Positions 17,184 through 26,349 of a DNA stretch of 64,000 bases are shown here, in pieces. Each line of letters starts with the position of its first letter. Positions within the stretch are counted from its first letter, which is position 1. The translations under genes and the position numbers were made by a program. The notes beneath the pieces are model-generated. The model was given only the letters and a program-made list of their open reading frames with translations, was not told the DNA's origin and did no database searches. Origin of the DNA: JAKAVN01 sp963734845 (lineage in GTDB: Bacteria; Desulfobacterota; Binatia; Binatales; Binataceae). The stretch spans positions 62,001 to 126,000 of the forward strand of contig CAVTIS010000017.1 in the NCBI GenBank assembly GCA_963734845.1. The letters run 5' to 3'.

Positions 17184-18731
17184 ATGCAACGCAGCATGGC
17201 ATCGGCCGGCCTGATTGGCCTGGTCTTCCTGTTCTTTGCGCTGGTCGCCTATCTGACCGGCGCGCGTCTGTACTTCCTGTTTAACCTGGTGCTCGGGGTG
17301 CTGGCGGTGGTGCTATGGGCGACCTCCAGTCGCGATACTCTGGGCACCATGATGGGCCATCGCGCGGCGCGCTATGGCGCCAACGCGGTGGTCTATTCGC
17401 TTGGCTTCGTCGGGGTGCTGATTGCGATCAACTACATCCTCGCGCTCCACCATCGCCGCTTCGACCTCACCTCCGAAAACGTTTTCAGCCTCTCGCCGCA
17501 ATCGGAAAAGGTGGTGCGCACGCTCAAGCAGCCGCTAAAGATCTACGGCTTCTTCCAGGGCGGCCGCGACGCGCAGGCCGAATCGCTTTACGAGTCGTAC
17601 ACCTACACTTCGCCGAAGATCACCTACCAGTTGATCGATCCCGAGAAGAACCCGGAGATCGCGACGCGCTTCAACGTTACCCGGATGCCCACCACGCATA
17701 TCCAGTACGGCGACCAGGGCACCAACGTCGGCGAGACCACCGAGCAGGCGATCACCAACGGCATCATCAAGGTCACCAGCACCAGCACCAAGGGCGCCTG
17801 CTTCCTGCAGGGCCACGGCGAATCCGCGATCGACGACATGGATAACACAGGCGGCTTCGGCCGCGCCGCCCAGGCGCTGGCGGGCGAGAACTACGAGATC
17901 AAACCGCTGACCCTGATGACCACGCCCAAGGTGCCGTCGGGCTGCGTGGTGGTCGTCGTAGTCGGGCCGGTGAAGCCGCTTTTCCCGGCCGAGGTCGACG
18001 CCCTAGACAGCTTTCTGAAAAACGGCGGGCGGGTGCTGGTGATGCTGCGGCCGCCGCGGGCCGACCAGCCCAACGCGCAGACTTCGCTCATCAACATGGT
18101 CAGCCAGTGGGGCCTCACGGTCGGCGACGATATCGTGCTCGACCAGGAGTTGCATCTGTTCTCGGGGCCGACGCTCGGGCTGAGCCCGCTGGTTGAGCTC
18201 TATCCGCCGCATCCGATCACCCGCGGGTTCACCAAGCGCACGCTGTGGCCGATGGTGCGGTCGGTGGAACCGGTCAAGGAAATCAAGCCGGGCCTGCAGG
18301 ACTGGCCGATCGCGCAGACCAGCGATACTTCGATCGCCGCGACTGAAGTCGAGCAGATTTTCAAACAGCAGAAATTCCAGCCCGGTCCCAAGGATCACAA
18401 AGGGCCAATCACGGTCGCCAGCGCAGTCGACGCCGACAACAAGAAGCTGAAGTGGGGCACGGGCGATGGACGGTTGGTGGTTTACGGGTCGGCCGACTTC
18501 GCCAACAACCAGAACATCTCGCAGGTCTTCAACCAGGACTTTTTCCTCAACACGGTGGACTGGCTGGCCGGCGAGACCGCGACGATCGCGATTCGCCCGC
18601 GCGCGCTGCGCGCCTCGCGCGTAAATCTGACCGTAAGCCAGTTCAACACTGTTTTCGTGGCCTCGGTGCTGATGTTGCCCGAGCTGCTGCTGATCCTGGG
18701 AATCGTGGTGTGGTGGGAGCGGCGTAACTGA
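17184..18731 (+). CDS. GldG-family ABC-associated protein
   Basis: 515 residues. Three N-terminal hydrophobic segments (about 8-55 and 70-90) are followed by FDLTSENVFSLSPQSEKVV, the hallmark of the GldG / ABC_transp_aux family. A large extracytoplasmic domain follows, and a C-terminal membrane anchor VASVLMLPELLLILGIVVWW ends the protein. The family accompanies GldA/GldF ATPase-permease pairs and is thought to gate or receive the substrate on the outer face. GGAG lies close before the start. The exact function is unknown outside gliding bacteria. Confidence 0.88.
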   Translation: MQRSMASAGLIGLVFLFFALVAYLTGARLYFLFNLVLGVLAVVLWATSSRDTLGTMMGHRAARYGANAVVYSLGFVGVLIAINYILALHHRRFDLTSENVFSLSPQSEKVVRTLKQPLKIYGFFQGGRDAQAESLYESYTYTSPKITYQLIDPEKNPEIATRFNVTRMPTTHIQYGDQGTNVGETTEQAITNGIIKVTSTSTKGACFLQGHGESAIDDMDNTGGFGRAAQALAGENYEIKPLTLMTTPKVPSGCVVVVVVGPVKPLFPAEVDALDSFLKNGGRVLVMLRPPRADQPNAQTSLINMVSQWGLTVGDDIVLDQELHLFSGPTLGLSPLVELYPPHPITRGFTKRTLWPMVRSVEPVKEIKPGLQDWPIAQTSDTSIAATEVEQIFKQQKFQPGPKDHKGPITVASAVDADNKKLKWGTGDGRLVVYGSADFANNQNISQVFNQDFFLNTVDWLAGETATIAIRPRALRASRVNLTVSQFNTVFVASVLMLPELLLILGIVVWWERRN

Positions 18732-18777
18732 CGCCGCGGCTGGAGCTGGAAGTCCGCATTTTAGTCCGCGTTCTCCG

Positions 18778-20256
18778 ATGCGTCTGCGCAATACGATCAT
18801 CGTTCTGATTTTGCTGGTGGTGCTGGGCGGCTACTCGCTCATCATCCTGCTCGGCTCGCGGCCGGTGCCGCCGCCGACGCTGTTCAACATCGACTCCAAG
18901 CACATCAGCGGGATCGACCTGCACTACCCCGATAGCGAACTCGAACTGGTGCGCAATCCCAACCACACCTGGAGCATTCTGAAGCCGCTCAAGACCGAGG
19001 GCGACCAAAGCTCCGTCGACGGCCTGACCGAAACAATCGCCAACGCGCGGCTTACCAGGACGATCGAGGAGAAACCCGATAGCCTGAAGCCCTTCGGGCT
19101 GGACAAGCCCTCGGTGACGCTGACCGTAACCACCGACAACAAGGGCGTGCTGCCGAAGCTGCTGGTGGGCCATCCCAGTCCGGTCAGCAGCGGCGTTTAC
19201 GTGAAGCTCGCGGATAAGCCGGCGGTGCTGATGACCACCAGCGATTTCCTCACCGCGGTCAGCAAGAAGATCAACGACGTGCGCTCGCACGAGCTGGTGA
19301 CCTTCAACATGGACGATGCCCAACAGATCGTGCTGCGCAACGGAGTCAACAAACCAATCGAAATCGATCGGCAGGGCGGCCAGTGGCGAATCGTCGCGCC
19401 GGAGCATTATGCCGCGGACGCCGACACGGTTGCGCAAATCCTGACCGCCCTGGTCGACGCGCATGTCAATGATTTCGTCACCGACGCGCCCGCCGACCTT
19501 GGCCAGTATGGGCTCAAGAACCCGCAGATCGAAGTGAGCGTGTATACCGGTAAGGACAAGACCGAGCACACGCTGCTGTTTGGACTGGAGCAGCCGCAGG
19601 CCTCCAAGAAGGCGATCTACGTCAAACGCGCCAACGAGCCTTCCGTCTACACCGTGGAAGACACGCTGGTGGGCAAGGTCAATCTGGGCGTGTTCGATTT
19701 GCGCGACAAAACCGTGATGGGCTTCGATCCGCTCAAAGTTGGCAGGCTCGAAATCGAAAATCACGGCAAACAGTTCACGCTCTCGCGCGACGCGGCCGGC
19801 AAATGGCAGGTGACGGAGGCCGGCAAGAGTTCGCCCGCCAACGGCCAGGCCGTGCGGACCTTCCTGGACGAACTGGCGAATCTCAAGGGCGAGAAGATCG
19901 TCCAGGATCCGATTACCGATCCGCAGAGATTCGGGATGGACAAGCCGACCGAACAGATCGTGGTCTTCGGCACGGACGACAAGCAGGTCGGCACGATGAA
20001 GCTCGCGCAGATCCAGACCAAAGTCCAGGTGCCCCCATCGCCGGACGACGATGAGCCCGAGGCAAAGCCCGGATCGAAGTCCGGGTCAAAATCAAAGACC
20101 GAGCGGACCGTGATGCGGATGGAAAACTACGCGACCTCAAGCAAAGGCAACGCGGTCTACAGCCTGCGCGAATCCGACTTCAGCCAGTTCGACATGAGCG
20201 GGGATCAATTTCAGATGACTCAGCCGCTCGCGACGCCAGCGCCGCCGAAAAAATAG
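18778..20256 (+). CDS. DUF4340 domain-containing protein
   Basis: 492 residues. One N-terminal membrane helix (TIIVLILLVVLGGYSLIILL) precedes a long exported region made of at least two repeats of the DUF4340 fold; WSILKPL-x-TEGDQSSVDGL and WRIVAPEHYAADADTVAQIL are equivalent segments. A Ser/Lys/Gly linker (GSKSGSKSK) lies near residue 440. It is the last gene of the ABC operon, as usual for this family, and probably forms a periplasmic partner of the GldG-like protein. Confidence 0.88.
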   Translation: MRLRNTIIVLILLVVLGGYSLIILLGSRPVPPPTLFNIDSKHISGIDLHYPDSELELVRNPNHTWSILKPLKTEGDQSSVDGLTETIANARLTRTIEEKPDSLKPFGLDKPSVTLTVTTDNKGVLPKLLVGHPSPVSSGVYVKLADKPAVLMTTSDFLTAVSKKINDVRSHELVTFNMDDAQQIVLRNGVNKPIEIDRQGGQWRIVAPEHYAADADTVAQILTALVDAHVNDFVTDAPADLGQYGLKNPQIEVSVYTGKDKTEHTLLFGLEQPQASKKAIYVKRANEPSVYTVEDTLVGKVNLGVFDLRDKTVMGFDPLKVGRLEIENHGKQFTLSRDAAGKWQVTEAGKSSPANGQAVRTFLDELANLKGEKIVQDPITDPQRFGMDKPTEQIVVFGTDDKQVGTMKLAQIQTKVQVPPSPDDDEPEAKPGSKSGSKSKTERTVMRMENYATSSKGNAVYSLRESDFSQFDMSGDQFQMTQPLATPAPPKK

Positions 20257-20273
20257 CGCGCCCAGCGCCCCGC

Positions 20274-20663
20274 TCAGCCTTCGGCGATCACGTATGCCAT
20301 GGCATTTGCCGCGGTATGCGTGAGGCTAAGATGAAAGGCCGTGATCTGTTTGCGGCGCGCGTACTCGGCCGCCTTGCCCGAGAGCACGATGGTCGGCGCG
20401 TGGCCGCGCTCGCGCACCACTTCAATCTCGCGCCAACCCACGTTGCGGTTCCATCCCGTCCCCATCGCCTTCATCGCCGCCTCCTTGGCGGCGAAGCGGG
20501 CCGCGTAGCTCTGGTAGCGCGGCCGTCCGCGCGATTCGCAGTAGGCGACCTCGCGCTCGGTATATACGCGCGCGCGGAAGCGCTCGCCGGTGCGCGGGCG
20601 GGTGAGCGCGTGCTCGACGCGCTCGACTTCGATCATGTCGATCCCAGTGCCGAGAATTGACAT
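20274..20663 (-). CDS. acpS: Holo-[acyl-carrier-protein] synthase
   Basis: 129 residues, the usual AcpS length. GTGIDMIEVERV at the N-terminus holds the Mg-binding Asp, and FAAKEAAMKAMGTGW is the second signature with the conserved KEA. HLSLTHTAANAMAYVIAE closes the fold. It transfers 4'-phosphopantetheine from CoA to the serine of acyl carrier protein, needed for fatty-acid synthesis. It is convergent with the end of the ABC operon, 17 nt away. Confidence 0.95.
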   Translation of the reverse strand: MSILGTGIDMIEVERVEHALTRPRTGERFRARVYTEREVAYCESRGRPRYQSYAARFAAKEAAMKAMGTGWNRNVGWREIEVVRERGHAPTIVLSGKAAEYARRKQITAFHLSLTHTAANAMAYVIAEG

Positions 20664-20786
20664 CTCGCCGCAATCTTAGACGGCGCCGACGAGCGAAGAA
20701 AGCATTGGCAGGGCGGTGGACAACTTGCGATTACTCAGCGTGCGATTCTATTGTTTGGCAGTATTGGCCGGCAGGAGAACCCCCCG

Positions 20787-21020
20787 ATGGCGAAGCTCCA
20801 GACCACCGTCAACAAAGCTAAATGCATCTCCAGCGAGGACTGCGTCGAGTCGGCGCCGACCGTCTTCCGGCTCGACGACGACGGTAAATCGGAGGTTTAC
20901 AATCCAGCCGGCGCGCCCGAGGCGGCAATTATGGCCGCAGCGCGCGGATGTCCGGTCAAGGCAATAGTCGTGGTCGACGAAGAAACTGGAATCCAGCTAT
21001 TTCCACCACCCAAAAAGTAG
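20787..21020 (+). CDS. Ferredoxin, [3Fe-4S]-type
   Basis: 77 residues from ATG 20787, preceded by GGCAGGAG. Cysteines fall as KCISSEDC (C-x5-C) and ARGCPVKAI, the three-cysteine pattern of the single-cluster [3Fe-4S] ferredoxins that serve cytochrome P450s and other oxygenases. DGKSEVYNP lies between. No P450 gene is in the window; the oxygenases at the left end are possible but unproven partners. The next gene (GNAT) starts inside this one, overlapping by 73 bases in another frame. Confidence 0.85.
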   Translation: MAKLQTTVNKAKCISSEDCVESAPTVFRLDDDGKSEVYNPAGAPEAAIMAAARGCPVKAIVVVDEETGIQLFPPPKK

Positions 21021-21532
21021 CCGCACGGCGCCGCCGCGCGCCGGGCGAACTTTACGTCGCGCAGACCGGCGACCTCACGGCCGCGGCCAAGTTACTCGCC
21101 GCGGCAGGCGAAGCCGTCGGAGTCATCGCGGGAGGACTCGACGCGCCGGGCGCATGCTGGATCGCCGCGTCGATGGGCGACGCGACCGCTGGTGTCGTCG
21201 GTATCGTCGGGGTCGAGGCGATCGTCGATGCGGCCGTTATACGCTCGCTCGCCGTCGCTGAGGCGATGCGCCGTCGTGGGATTGGGGCGGCGCTGGTCAG
21301 CGCCGCACGCAAGGCGGCTCACACGCGAGGTGCACGGCGCCTTTATGCGCTCGGCCGCCGCGGTGAGGAATATCTGCTCCGCTTCGGATTCGAGCGGGTT
21401 GCCGCCGCAGATATGATCGATGACCTCGCAGGCACTTTCACCGCCGACTATCTACGCGCCCATCCCAACGAGCTTGCGCGGATGGATCCGCTGCGGCTTG
21501 ACATCTCGCGCGACGGCGTTATCGAGCGCTGA
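20948..21532 (+). CDS. GNAT family N-acetyltransferase (ArsN2-like)
   Basis: 194 residues. The acetyl-CoA binding motif A is VIRSLAVAEAMRRRGIGAALVSAA (R-x2-G-x-G/A), followed by GARRLYALGRRGEEYLLRFGFERV, a pattern reminiscent of ArsN2-type arsenic-associated acetyltransferases. No ars gene is nearby, so that specificity is doubtful. ATG 20948 is the only standard start before the domain; the first 33 residues are Arg-rich and overlap the ferredoxin gene out of frame. The real start could be an unusual codon further down. Confidence 0.7.
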   Translation: MSGQGNSRGRRRNWNPAISTTQKVAARRRRAPGELYVAQTGDLTAAAKLLAAAGEAVGVIAGGLDAPGACWIAASMGDATAGVVGIVGVEAIVDAAVIRSLAVAEAMRRRGIGAALVSAARKAAHTRGARRLYALGRRGEEYLLRFGFERVAAADMIDDLAGTFTADYLRAHPNELARMDPLRLDISRDGVIER

Positions 21533-21586
21533 TTTTTTCACCAGCTCCTGCCGCGCGGCACCCTTGTCGCCGATCCAGCGCTGCTT

Positions 21587-22591
21587 TCATCGCGGCATTG
21601 GACTAGGAAATAGAGTCTCGTAGGATCTGGCTGCGCGAAACCTGGTCGCGGCCGAATCGGCGGGCTGCTCGTTGCGCGGCCCCAGATCGAGGATCATGCA
21701 CTTCACCGACCCGCCGCCCTTGGCCAGAAATTCGCTCACGTCGACCAGTACCGGCTCAACCCCGCGCTCGCGCACCTTGGCGATCAGCGCGTCGCTCACG
21801 CCCTCGGGCATGAACAGAAAGAGCCTGCCCTCGTAATCGACCTGAAACGAGTTCGCCGCATAGAGCGCGGCGTCGGACTCCGCCAACTCAATCAGATTGC
21901 CGCTAAACTCCAGGCGCAAACGCTCACGCGACGGCGCGGTCAACCCCTCCATGTAGGCGAGTAGATACTCGCGCCGTGGGCCGAACGAGCAGAGCACGGT
22001 GTCGCCGTGATAGTGCGCCTCCAGGCAGAGTTCCAGCGAGTGTATCGGACGGTGATTCACAGCACGTGCGAGTTCCTCGGCGGCGCTGGAATCCGAGCGG
22101 AAGCCATACACGCGCCGCCACGGCGGAATTCCTATTCGCGGCACGAATCGCTGGCGCTCGACGCGCCCGTGAGTGAAAAGCATGAAACCCGCGGCCGGGA
22201 AAAAGTCGGCCTCGCCCTCGAAGCGCGCCGCCACGTCGGCGCATCGATAGCCCATCGTCGCAAGGAACGGACGGTACACTTCGCGCTCGCGGACGCGCGT
22301 GGGGAGCAAGTGGGCGAGATAAAAAACTTTGGCGTCGCCGGGCACGCCGTCGAGCGGATGCAGGAAGCCGGCGTTGGCGGGATAGACCAGGCCGCTCATT
22401 CCCTGGTGCGGCTCGACTACGCAGACCTCGGTGCCATGCGCGATAAGCGCGCGCGCCAGTCCGTGCCATTGCGCACGCGCGCGGTCGGCGTTGACGGACT
22501 TCCTGATGCCGAGCGCATTGCGCGTATGCGGATTAGCCCCGCCAAGCACCGAGAAGTAGGTGGGATCGCCCATCAGGACGGTTCGCGGCAT
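21587..22591 (-). CDS. Amidinotransferase / dimethylargininase-like family protein
   Basis: 334 residues of the guanidino-group-modifying enzyme superfamily (DDAH, arginine deiminase, amidinotransferase). It begins MPRTVLMGDPTYFSVLGGANP. The catalytic His lies in LEAHYHGDTVLCSFGP and the catalytic nucleophile is Cys298 in KGGGSVKCM. ATG 22591 was chosen because the upstream extension to 22834 is low-complexity and runs through the promoter side of the neighbour; GGAGCG lies about 12 nt before it. The likely reaction is hydrolysis or transfer at the guanidinium of an arginine-like substrate; which one is not decidable. Confidence 0.8.
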   Translation of the reverse strand: MPRTVLMGDPTYFSVLGGANPHTRNALGIRKSVNADRARAQWHGLARALIAHGTEVCVVEPHQGMSGLVYPANAGFLHPLDGVPGDAKVFYLAHLLPTRVREREVYRPFLATMGYRCADVAARFEGEADFFPAAGFMLFTHGRVERQRFVPRIGIPPWRRVYGFRSDSSAAEELARAVNHRPIHSLELCLEAHYHGDTVLCSFGPRREYLLAYMEGLTAPSRERLRLEFSGNLIELAESDAALYAANSFQVDYEGRLFLFMPEGVSDALIAKVRERGVEPVLVDVSEFLAKGGGSVKCMILDLGPRNEQPADSAATRFRAARSYETLFPSPMPR

Positions 22592-22692
22592 CGTGACACG
22601 CTCCGTCGTAGCCGCGCCCGACGGCGCGGGAGCATCCGCGCCCGCGCCATCGCCCGGCCTGGCTGGCAAGCCAGCGCGGCTGTCTCGCGCGC

Positions 22693-22992
22693 CTACTTGC
22701 GGTCGAGTTCCGTCAGCATTTCGATCTCCGGCTTTCGATCCAGCAGATTGGCGATTCGCGCGCCCATCTCCTTCATATGGTCGGTCTTGCGATGGCTCGC
22801 AAAGGCCGCATCGTCCGTGTAGGTTTCGTACCACACGAACATGGTCGGGTCCTGGTTGGACTTGTGCAGGACGTAGGTCAGGCAGCCGGGCTCGGCCGCG
22901 CGCACTTTCTTAATCATGTCGCGGAAAGCATCCTCGAGTTCTTTCTCGGATCCCTGCTTGGCCTTGATCCTCGCAATCAATGTAACGGACAT
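22693..22992 (-). CDS. Antibiotic biosynthesis monooxygenase (ABM) domain protein
   Basis: 99 residues, a single ABM (dimeric alpha/beta barrel) domain: MSVTLIARIKAKQGSEKELE, EPGCLTYVLHKSNQDPTMFVWYETY and AFASHRKTDHMKEM. Many relatives are small quinone-forming oxygenases or YgiN-like proteins. ATG 22992 has AAGGAG 7 nt upstream, decisive against the longer frame to 23235. It is divergent from the acyl-CoA dehydrogenase gene. Confidence 0.9.
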   Translation of the reverse strand: MSVTLIARIKAKQGSEKELEDAFRDMIKKVRAAEPGCLTYVLHKSNQDPTMFVWYETYTDDAAFASHRKTDHMKEMGARIANLLDRKPEIEMLTELDRK

Positions 22993-23258
22993 AGATTTCT
23001 CCTTCGGTCTGTTCCTGTTTCTAGTCGGCCGGGATGAACCGCGCTGCTCTGCGCGCTGGACGATCCGCCTGCGATGCCAAACACGGCCCGCAAGCCCGTC
23101 ATAGTTGGCCCCGCCGCCTTTTACAAGCCTCTTGCTTACGGCTCGCCGCGCCTTTGCGCTCAAGCCGCGCTTCGCGCAAGATCGGTAACCTAAAGCGCCG
23201 AAAATCAGAATCAAAAGCGATTTGGCGGAGCGCACAAATCAGCGGAGCGTACACGAAG

Positions 23259-24401
23259 ATGATCGGGTTCGAACTCACCGAAGAGCAGAACGACCTGCGC
23301 CGTCTGGCGCGCGAATTTGCCGAGCGCGAGATGATCCCGCGTGCGCGTGAATATGACGAGAAGGAAATCTTTCCGCGCGACGTGTGCGAGGCGGCCTTCA
23401 AGGCGGGCCTGATGAATCTCGGCGTGCCGCGCGAGCAAGGCGGCCCGGGCCTCAACGTCCTCGACTCCAGCATCATCATCGAGGAACTGAATTACGGATG
23501 CTCCGGGATGGCCAACGCGGTCGGCGCCAACGAACTGGCGACGCTTCCGTTGGTGGTCGCCGGCAATGAGGAACAGAAATCGACCTATCTCGGACGCCTG
23601 GTCAAGGAACTGACCCTGTGCGCGTTCGCGATCACCGAGCCGGGCGCCGGCTCCGACGTCGCCGCGATGAGCACCACGTATCGCCGCGACGGTGATTCCT
23701 TTGTGCTCAACGGCACCAAGCATTTCATCTCGAACGGCTCGATGGCGGATTGGTACGTGACCTTTGCGACGTCGGACCGCAAGCTCAAGCACAAGGGCAT
23801 CGCGTGCTTCGTTTTTCCGGCGAACCTCGCCGGGATCACCCGCCGGCGCATGCACGGCAAGCTCGGGCAGCGCGCGGCCGATACCGGCGAGATCGTTTAC
23901 GACGACGTGCGCATTCCCGCGAGCGCCCTGGTTGGCCGCGAAGGCGAGGGTTTCAAATACGCGATGGCGACGTTCGATCGGAGCCGTCCCGAAATCGGCG
24001 CGATCGCAACCGGCGTCGCCCAGCGCGCGCTCGACGAATGCGTCAAGTACTCGCAGCAGCGCCAGGCCTTCGGCGCGCCAATCGCGAGTTTCCAGGCGAT
24101 TCAGTTCATGATGGCGGACATGGCGGTGGCGGTCGAAGCGATGCGCCTGCTGACCTACAAGGCGGCGTGGTTGGTCGACCGCGGCGAGAGCCCCAATGCG
24201 ATTTCGAGTTACGCCAAGCTCTACAGCGCCGACGCCTGCATGAAGGTTACCACCGACGCGGTGCAGATCTTCGGCGGCTATGGCTACATGAACGACTACC
24301 CTGTGCAGAAGCTGATGCGCGACGCCAAGCTGCTGCAAATCTACGAGGGCACGTCCCAGATCCAGCGGATGGTGATCGCGCGAAGCCTGCTTAAGCAATA
24401 G
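23259..24401 (+). CDS. Acyl-CoA dehydrogenase family protein
   Basis: 380 residues, standard length. It begins MIGFELTEEQNDLRRLAREFAER. Flavin and substrate loops include AFAITEPGAGSDVAAM and FISNGSMADWYVTF. The acyl-CoA dehydrogenase signature is QIFGGYGYMNDYPVQKLMRDAK, with catalytic base Glu363 in IYEGTSQIQ. It oxidises acyl-CoA to the 2,3-enoyl-CoA, passing electrons to ETF. The start at 23259 replaces a 75-residue longer frame from 23034 whose extra part is Arg/Ser-rich non-homologous sequence. Its neighbours on both sides face the other way, so it is probably monocistronic. Confidence 0.94.
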   Translation: MIGFELTEEQNDLRRLAREFAEREMIPRAREYDEKEIFPRDVCEAAFKAGLMNLGVPREQGGPGLNVLDSSIIIEELNYGCSGMANAVGANELATLPLVVAGNEEQKSTYLGRLVKELTLCAFAITEPGAGSDVAAMSTTYRRDGDSFVLNGTKHFISNGSMADWYVTFATSDRKLKHKGIACFVFPANLAGITRRRMHGKLGQRAADTGEIVYDDVRIPASALVGREGEGFKYAMATFDRSRPEIGAIATGVAQRALDECVKYSQQRQAFGAPIASFQAIQFMMADMAVAVEAMRLLTYKAAWLVDRGESPNAISSYAKLYSADACMKVTTDAVQIFGGYGYMNDYPVQKLMRDAKLLQIYEGTSQIQRMVIARSLLKQ

Positions 24402-24449
24402 ACGCGCACGCGCGCTTTGGAAGCCGGCGCGCCTATTCGTCCGCTTTGC

Positions 24450-25244
24450 CTATTTGTCTGGTTTATCTATGGATGATGGGCGCAACAGCGTACTGCTAAT
24501 ATAGGTCGAAAGCGCGCGCGGCGTGAACTTGCTGGCGATCACCATCGCGTTGTTGACCGCGCCCGCCACGCACAGCGAACGGCCACTGGCGGCCGCCGCG
24601 ATCGCCTGGTTCACGATCTGAGCCGCATCGGTCCACATGAAGGACGGAAAGCTCGTCCGCTCGTTGTTCGCGACTTTCTGGAATTCCGTCCGCACCGGCC
24701 CCGGACAGAACGCCATCACGGTCACCCCGGTGCCCTTCAGTTCCGCCGCCACCGCCTCGCTGAAGCTCAGCACGAAGGCCTTGGTCGCGCCGTAGGTCGC
24801 CATGTAGGGTGTGGCCTGAAACGCCGCGGTCGAGGCGACATTGATGACAGTGCCGCGCCGCCGCTCGACCATCGCGGGCAAAAACAACCGCGTTGTCGCC
24901 ACGAGCGAGGTAACGTTGAGTTCGATCTCCTCGAGTTCGCGCTCTGGCGGCAGTTGATGAAACTTTCCGCTGGTGCCAAAGCCGGCGTTATTGACCAGGT
25001 AGTCGATTTGAACGCCGTCGCCGGTCAACTGCTGATAGAGCGCCGCGGGCGTCTCGTGCAGCCCAAGATCGGCGCGAATTACGCGCACTGTGCCGGCGCC
25101 CAGGGTGCGAGCGCGTCCGGCCACGGCGGCCAGGCGATCCTCACGACGCGCCGCCAACACGAGGTCGTAATGCTCCCGCCCAAGCGCGTAGGCGAACTGC
25201 TCGCCGAGGCCGCTCGACGCTCCGGTGATTAGCGCGGTTGCCAA
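24450..25244 (-). CDS. SDR family NAD(P)-dependent oxidoreductase
   Basis: 264 residues, of the DltE/YqjQ-like SDR group that usually starts (M)ATALITGASSGLGEQFAYALG. Other motifs are AARREDRL (Arg at the end of strand 2, NADPH preference), NNAGFGTSGKFH, NVASTAAF, YGATKAFVLSFSEA and FCPGPVRTEF. There is no ATG at the correct place; TTG 25244 has GGGAGGAAC just upstream and gives the right N-terminus, so I use it. The longer frame to 25469 reads into the neighbouring gene. The substrate is unknown. Confidence 0.88.
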   Translation of the reverse strand: MATALITGASSGLGEQFAYALGREHYDLVLAARREDRLAAVAGRARTLGAGTVRVIRADLGLHETPAALYQQLTGDGVQIDYLVNNAGFGTSGKFHQLPPERELEEIELNVTSLVATTRLFLPAMVERRRGTVINVASTAAFQATPYMATYGATKAFVLSFSEAVAAELKGTGVTVMAFCPGPVRTEFQKVANNERTSFPSFMWTDAAQIVNQAIAAAASGRSLCVAGAVNNAMVIASKFTPRALSTYISSTLLRPSSIDKPDK

Positions 25245-25287
25245 ATTTGTTCCTCCCTTCTTCCGGGGAAATCGGGACCGGCGCGAT

Positions 25288-26229
25288 TTAGGCGGATGTG
25301 AGGCCGAGTTCCTTGCGGAAATGCTCGACGCTGAGCGCCAGGCCCTCGCGCAGTGCGACCTTCGGCGTCCATCCCAGGCGCGCCTTGGCGAGCGTGATAT
25401 CCGGACGGCGGCGCACCGGGTCGTCGGGCCGCGCGGGATGATACGCGAGTTTCGAGCCGCTGCGCGCAAGCTCGATCGCGAGCGAGGCCAGTTCTAGGAT
25501 CGTGAACTCGTCGGGATTGCCGATGTTGACCGGCCCGGTAAGCCCCTCCGCGTTCATCATCCGCACCAACGCCTCGATTATGTCGTCCACGTAGGCGAAT
25601 GACCTGGTCTGCTCGCCGTCGCCGTAGATCGGCAATTCCTCGCCGCGCAGCGCCGCGACGCAGAAATTGGAAACCACCCGGCCGTCGTTGATCGCCATCC
25701 GCGGCCCGTACGTGTTGAAGATGCGCACGATGCGGATGTCGACGTTGTTCTGACGATGGTAGTCCATCATCAAGCACTCGGCCACCCGCTTGCCCTCGTC
25801 GTAGCAGGAGCGCACGCCGATCGGATTGACGTGCCCCCAGTAGCTCTCGGTTTGCGGATGTTGCTCGGGATCGCCGTAAACCTCGCTCGTCGAGGTCAGC
25901 AGCATCCGCGCGCGCACGCGCTTGGCCAGCCCCAGCATGTTGATCGTGCCCATCACGCTGGTCTTGATGGTCTTGACCGGATTGTACTGGTAGTGCACCG
26001 GCGAGGCCGGGCAGGCGAGATGAAAGATGCGATCGACTTCGAGCAGAATCGGCTCGACGATGTCGTGGCGGATGAACTCGAAGCCGGGAAGGCCCTGGAG
26101 ATGCTGGATATTGGCGCGTTTGCCGCTGAAGAAGTTGTCCAGGCAGATGACGTCGTGCCCGTCGCGCAGCAGCCGCTCGCACAGATGCGATCCTAGGAAC
26201 CCAGCACCGCCCGTCACCAGTACTCGCAC
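25288..26229 (-). CDS. UDP-glucuronic acid decarboxylase family NAD-dependent epimerase/dehydratase
   Basis: 313 residues. VRVLVTGGAGFLGSHLCERLL is the NAD-binding N-terminus. LDNFFSGKRANIQHL, HLACPASPVHYQYNPVKTIKTSVMGT, STSEVYGDPEQHPQ, CYDEGKR and RIFNTYGPRM match UDP-xylose synthase (UXS) very closely. It converts UDP-glucuronate to UDP-xylose through a 4-keto intermediate. Start GTG 26229 has GGAGGGC directly upstream. It follows the DegT-type aminotransferase gene in the same direction, a pairing that could divert the 4-keto intermediate to an amino sugar (inference). Confidence 0.92.
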   Translation of the reverse strand: MRVLVTGGAGFLGSHLCERLLRDGHDVICLDNFFSGKRANIQHLQGLPGFEFIRHDIVEPILLEVDRIFHLACPASPVHYQYNPVKTIKTSVMGTINMLGLAKRVRARMLLTSTSEVYGDPEQHPQTESYWGHVNPIGVRSCYDEGKRVAECLMMDYHRQNNVDIRIVRIFNTYGPRMAINDGRVVSNFCVAALRGEELPIYGDGEQTRSFAYVDDIIEALVRMMNAEGLTGPVNIGNPDEFTILELASLAIELARSGSKLAYHPARPDDPVRRRPDITLAKARLGWTPKVALREGLALSVEHFRKELGLTSA

Positions 26230-26349
26230 GTCTCGCCCTCCGTCGCGCAGCTCCTGCGCGCGATTCTGCACGCGGGATTGTTCAGGCAGGATTCTAAATG
26301 ATCGGTTAGGCGCGCGGAAGCTGGCCCCCGGCAGGGCCGCCACGCGGGG

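Noticed and set aside
15615..17189. 524-codon minus-strand open frame
   Set aside because: Antisense to the ABC ATPase and permease genes, which show full motif sets; the His/Glu/Asp-rich translation is a GC-bias shadow.
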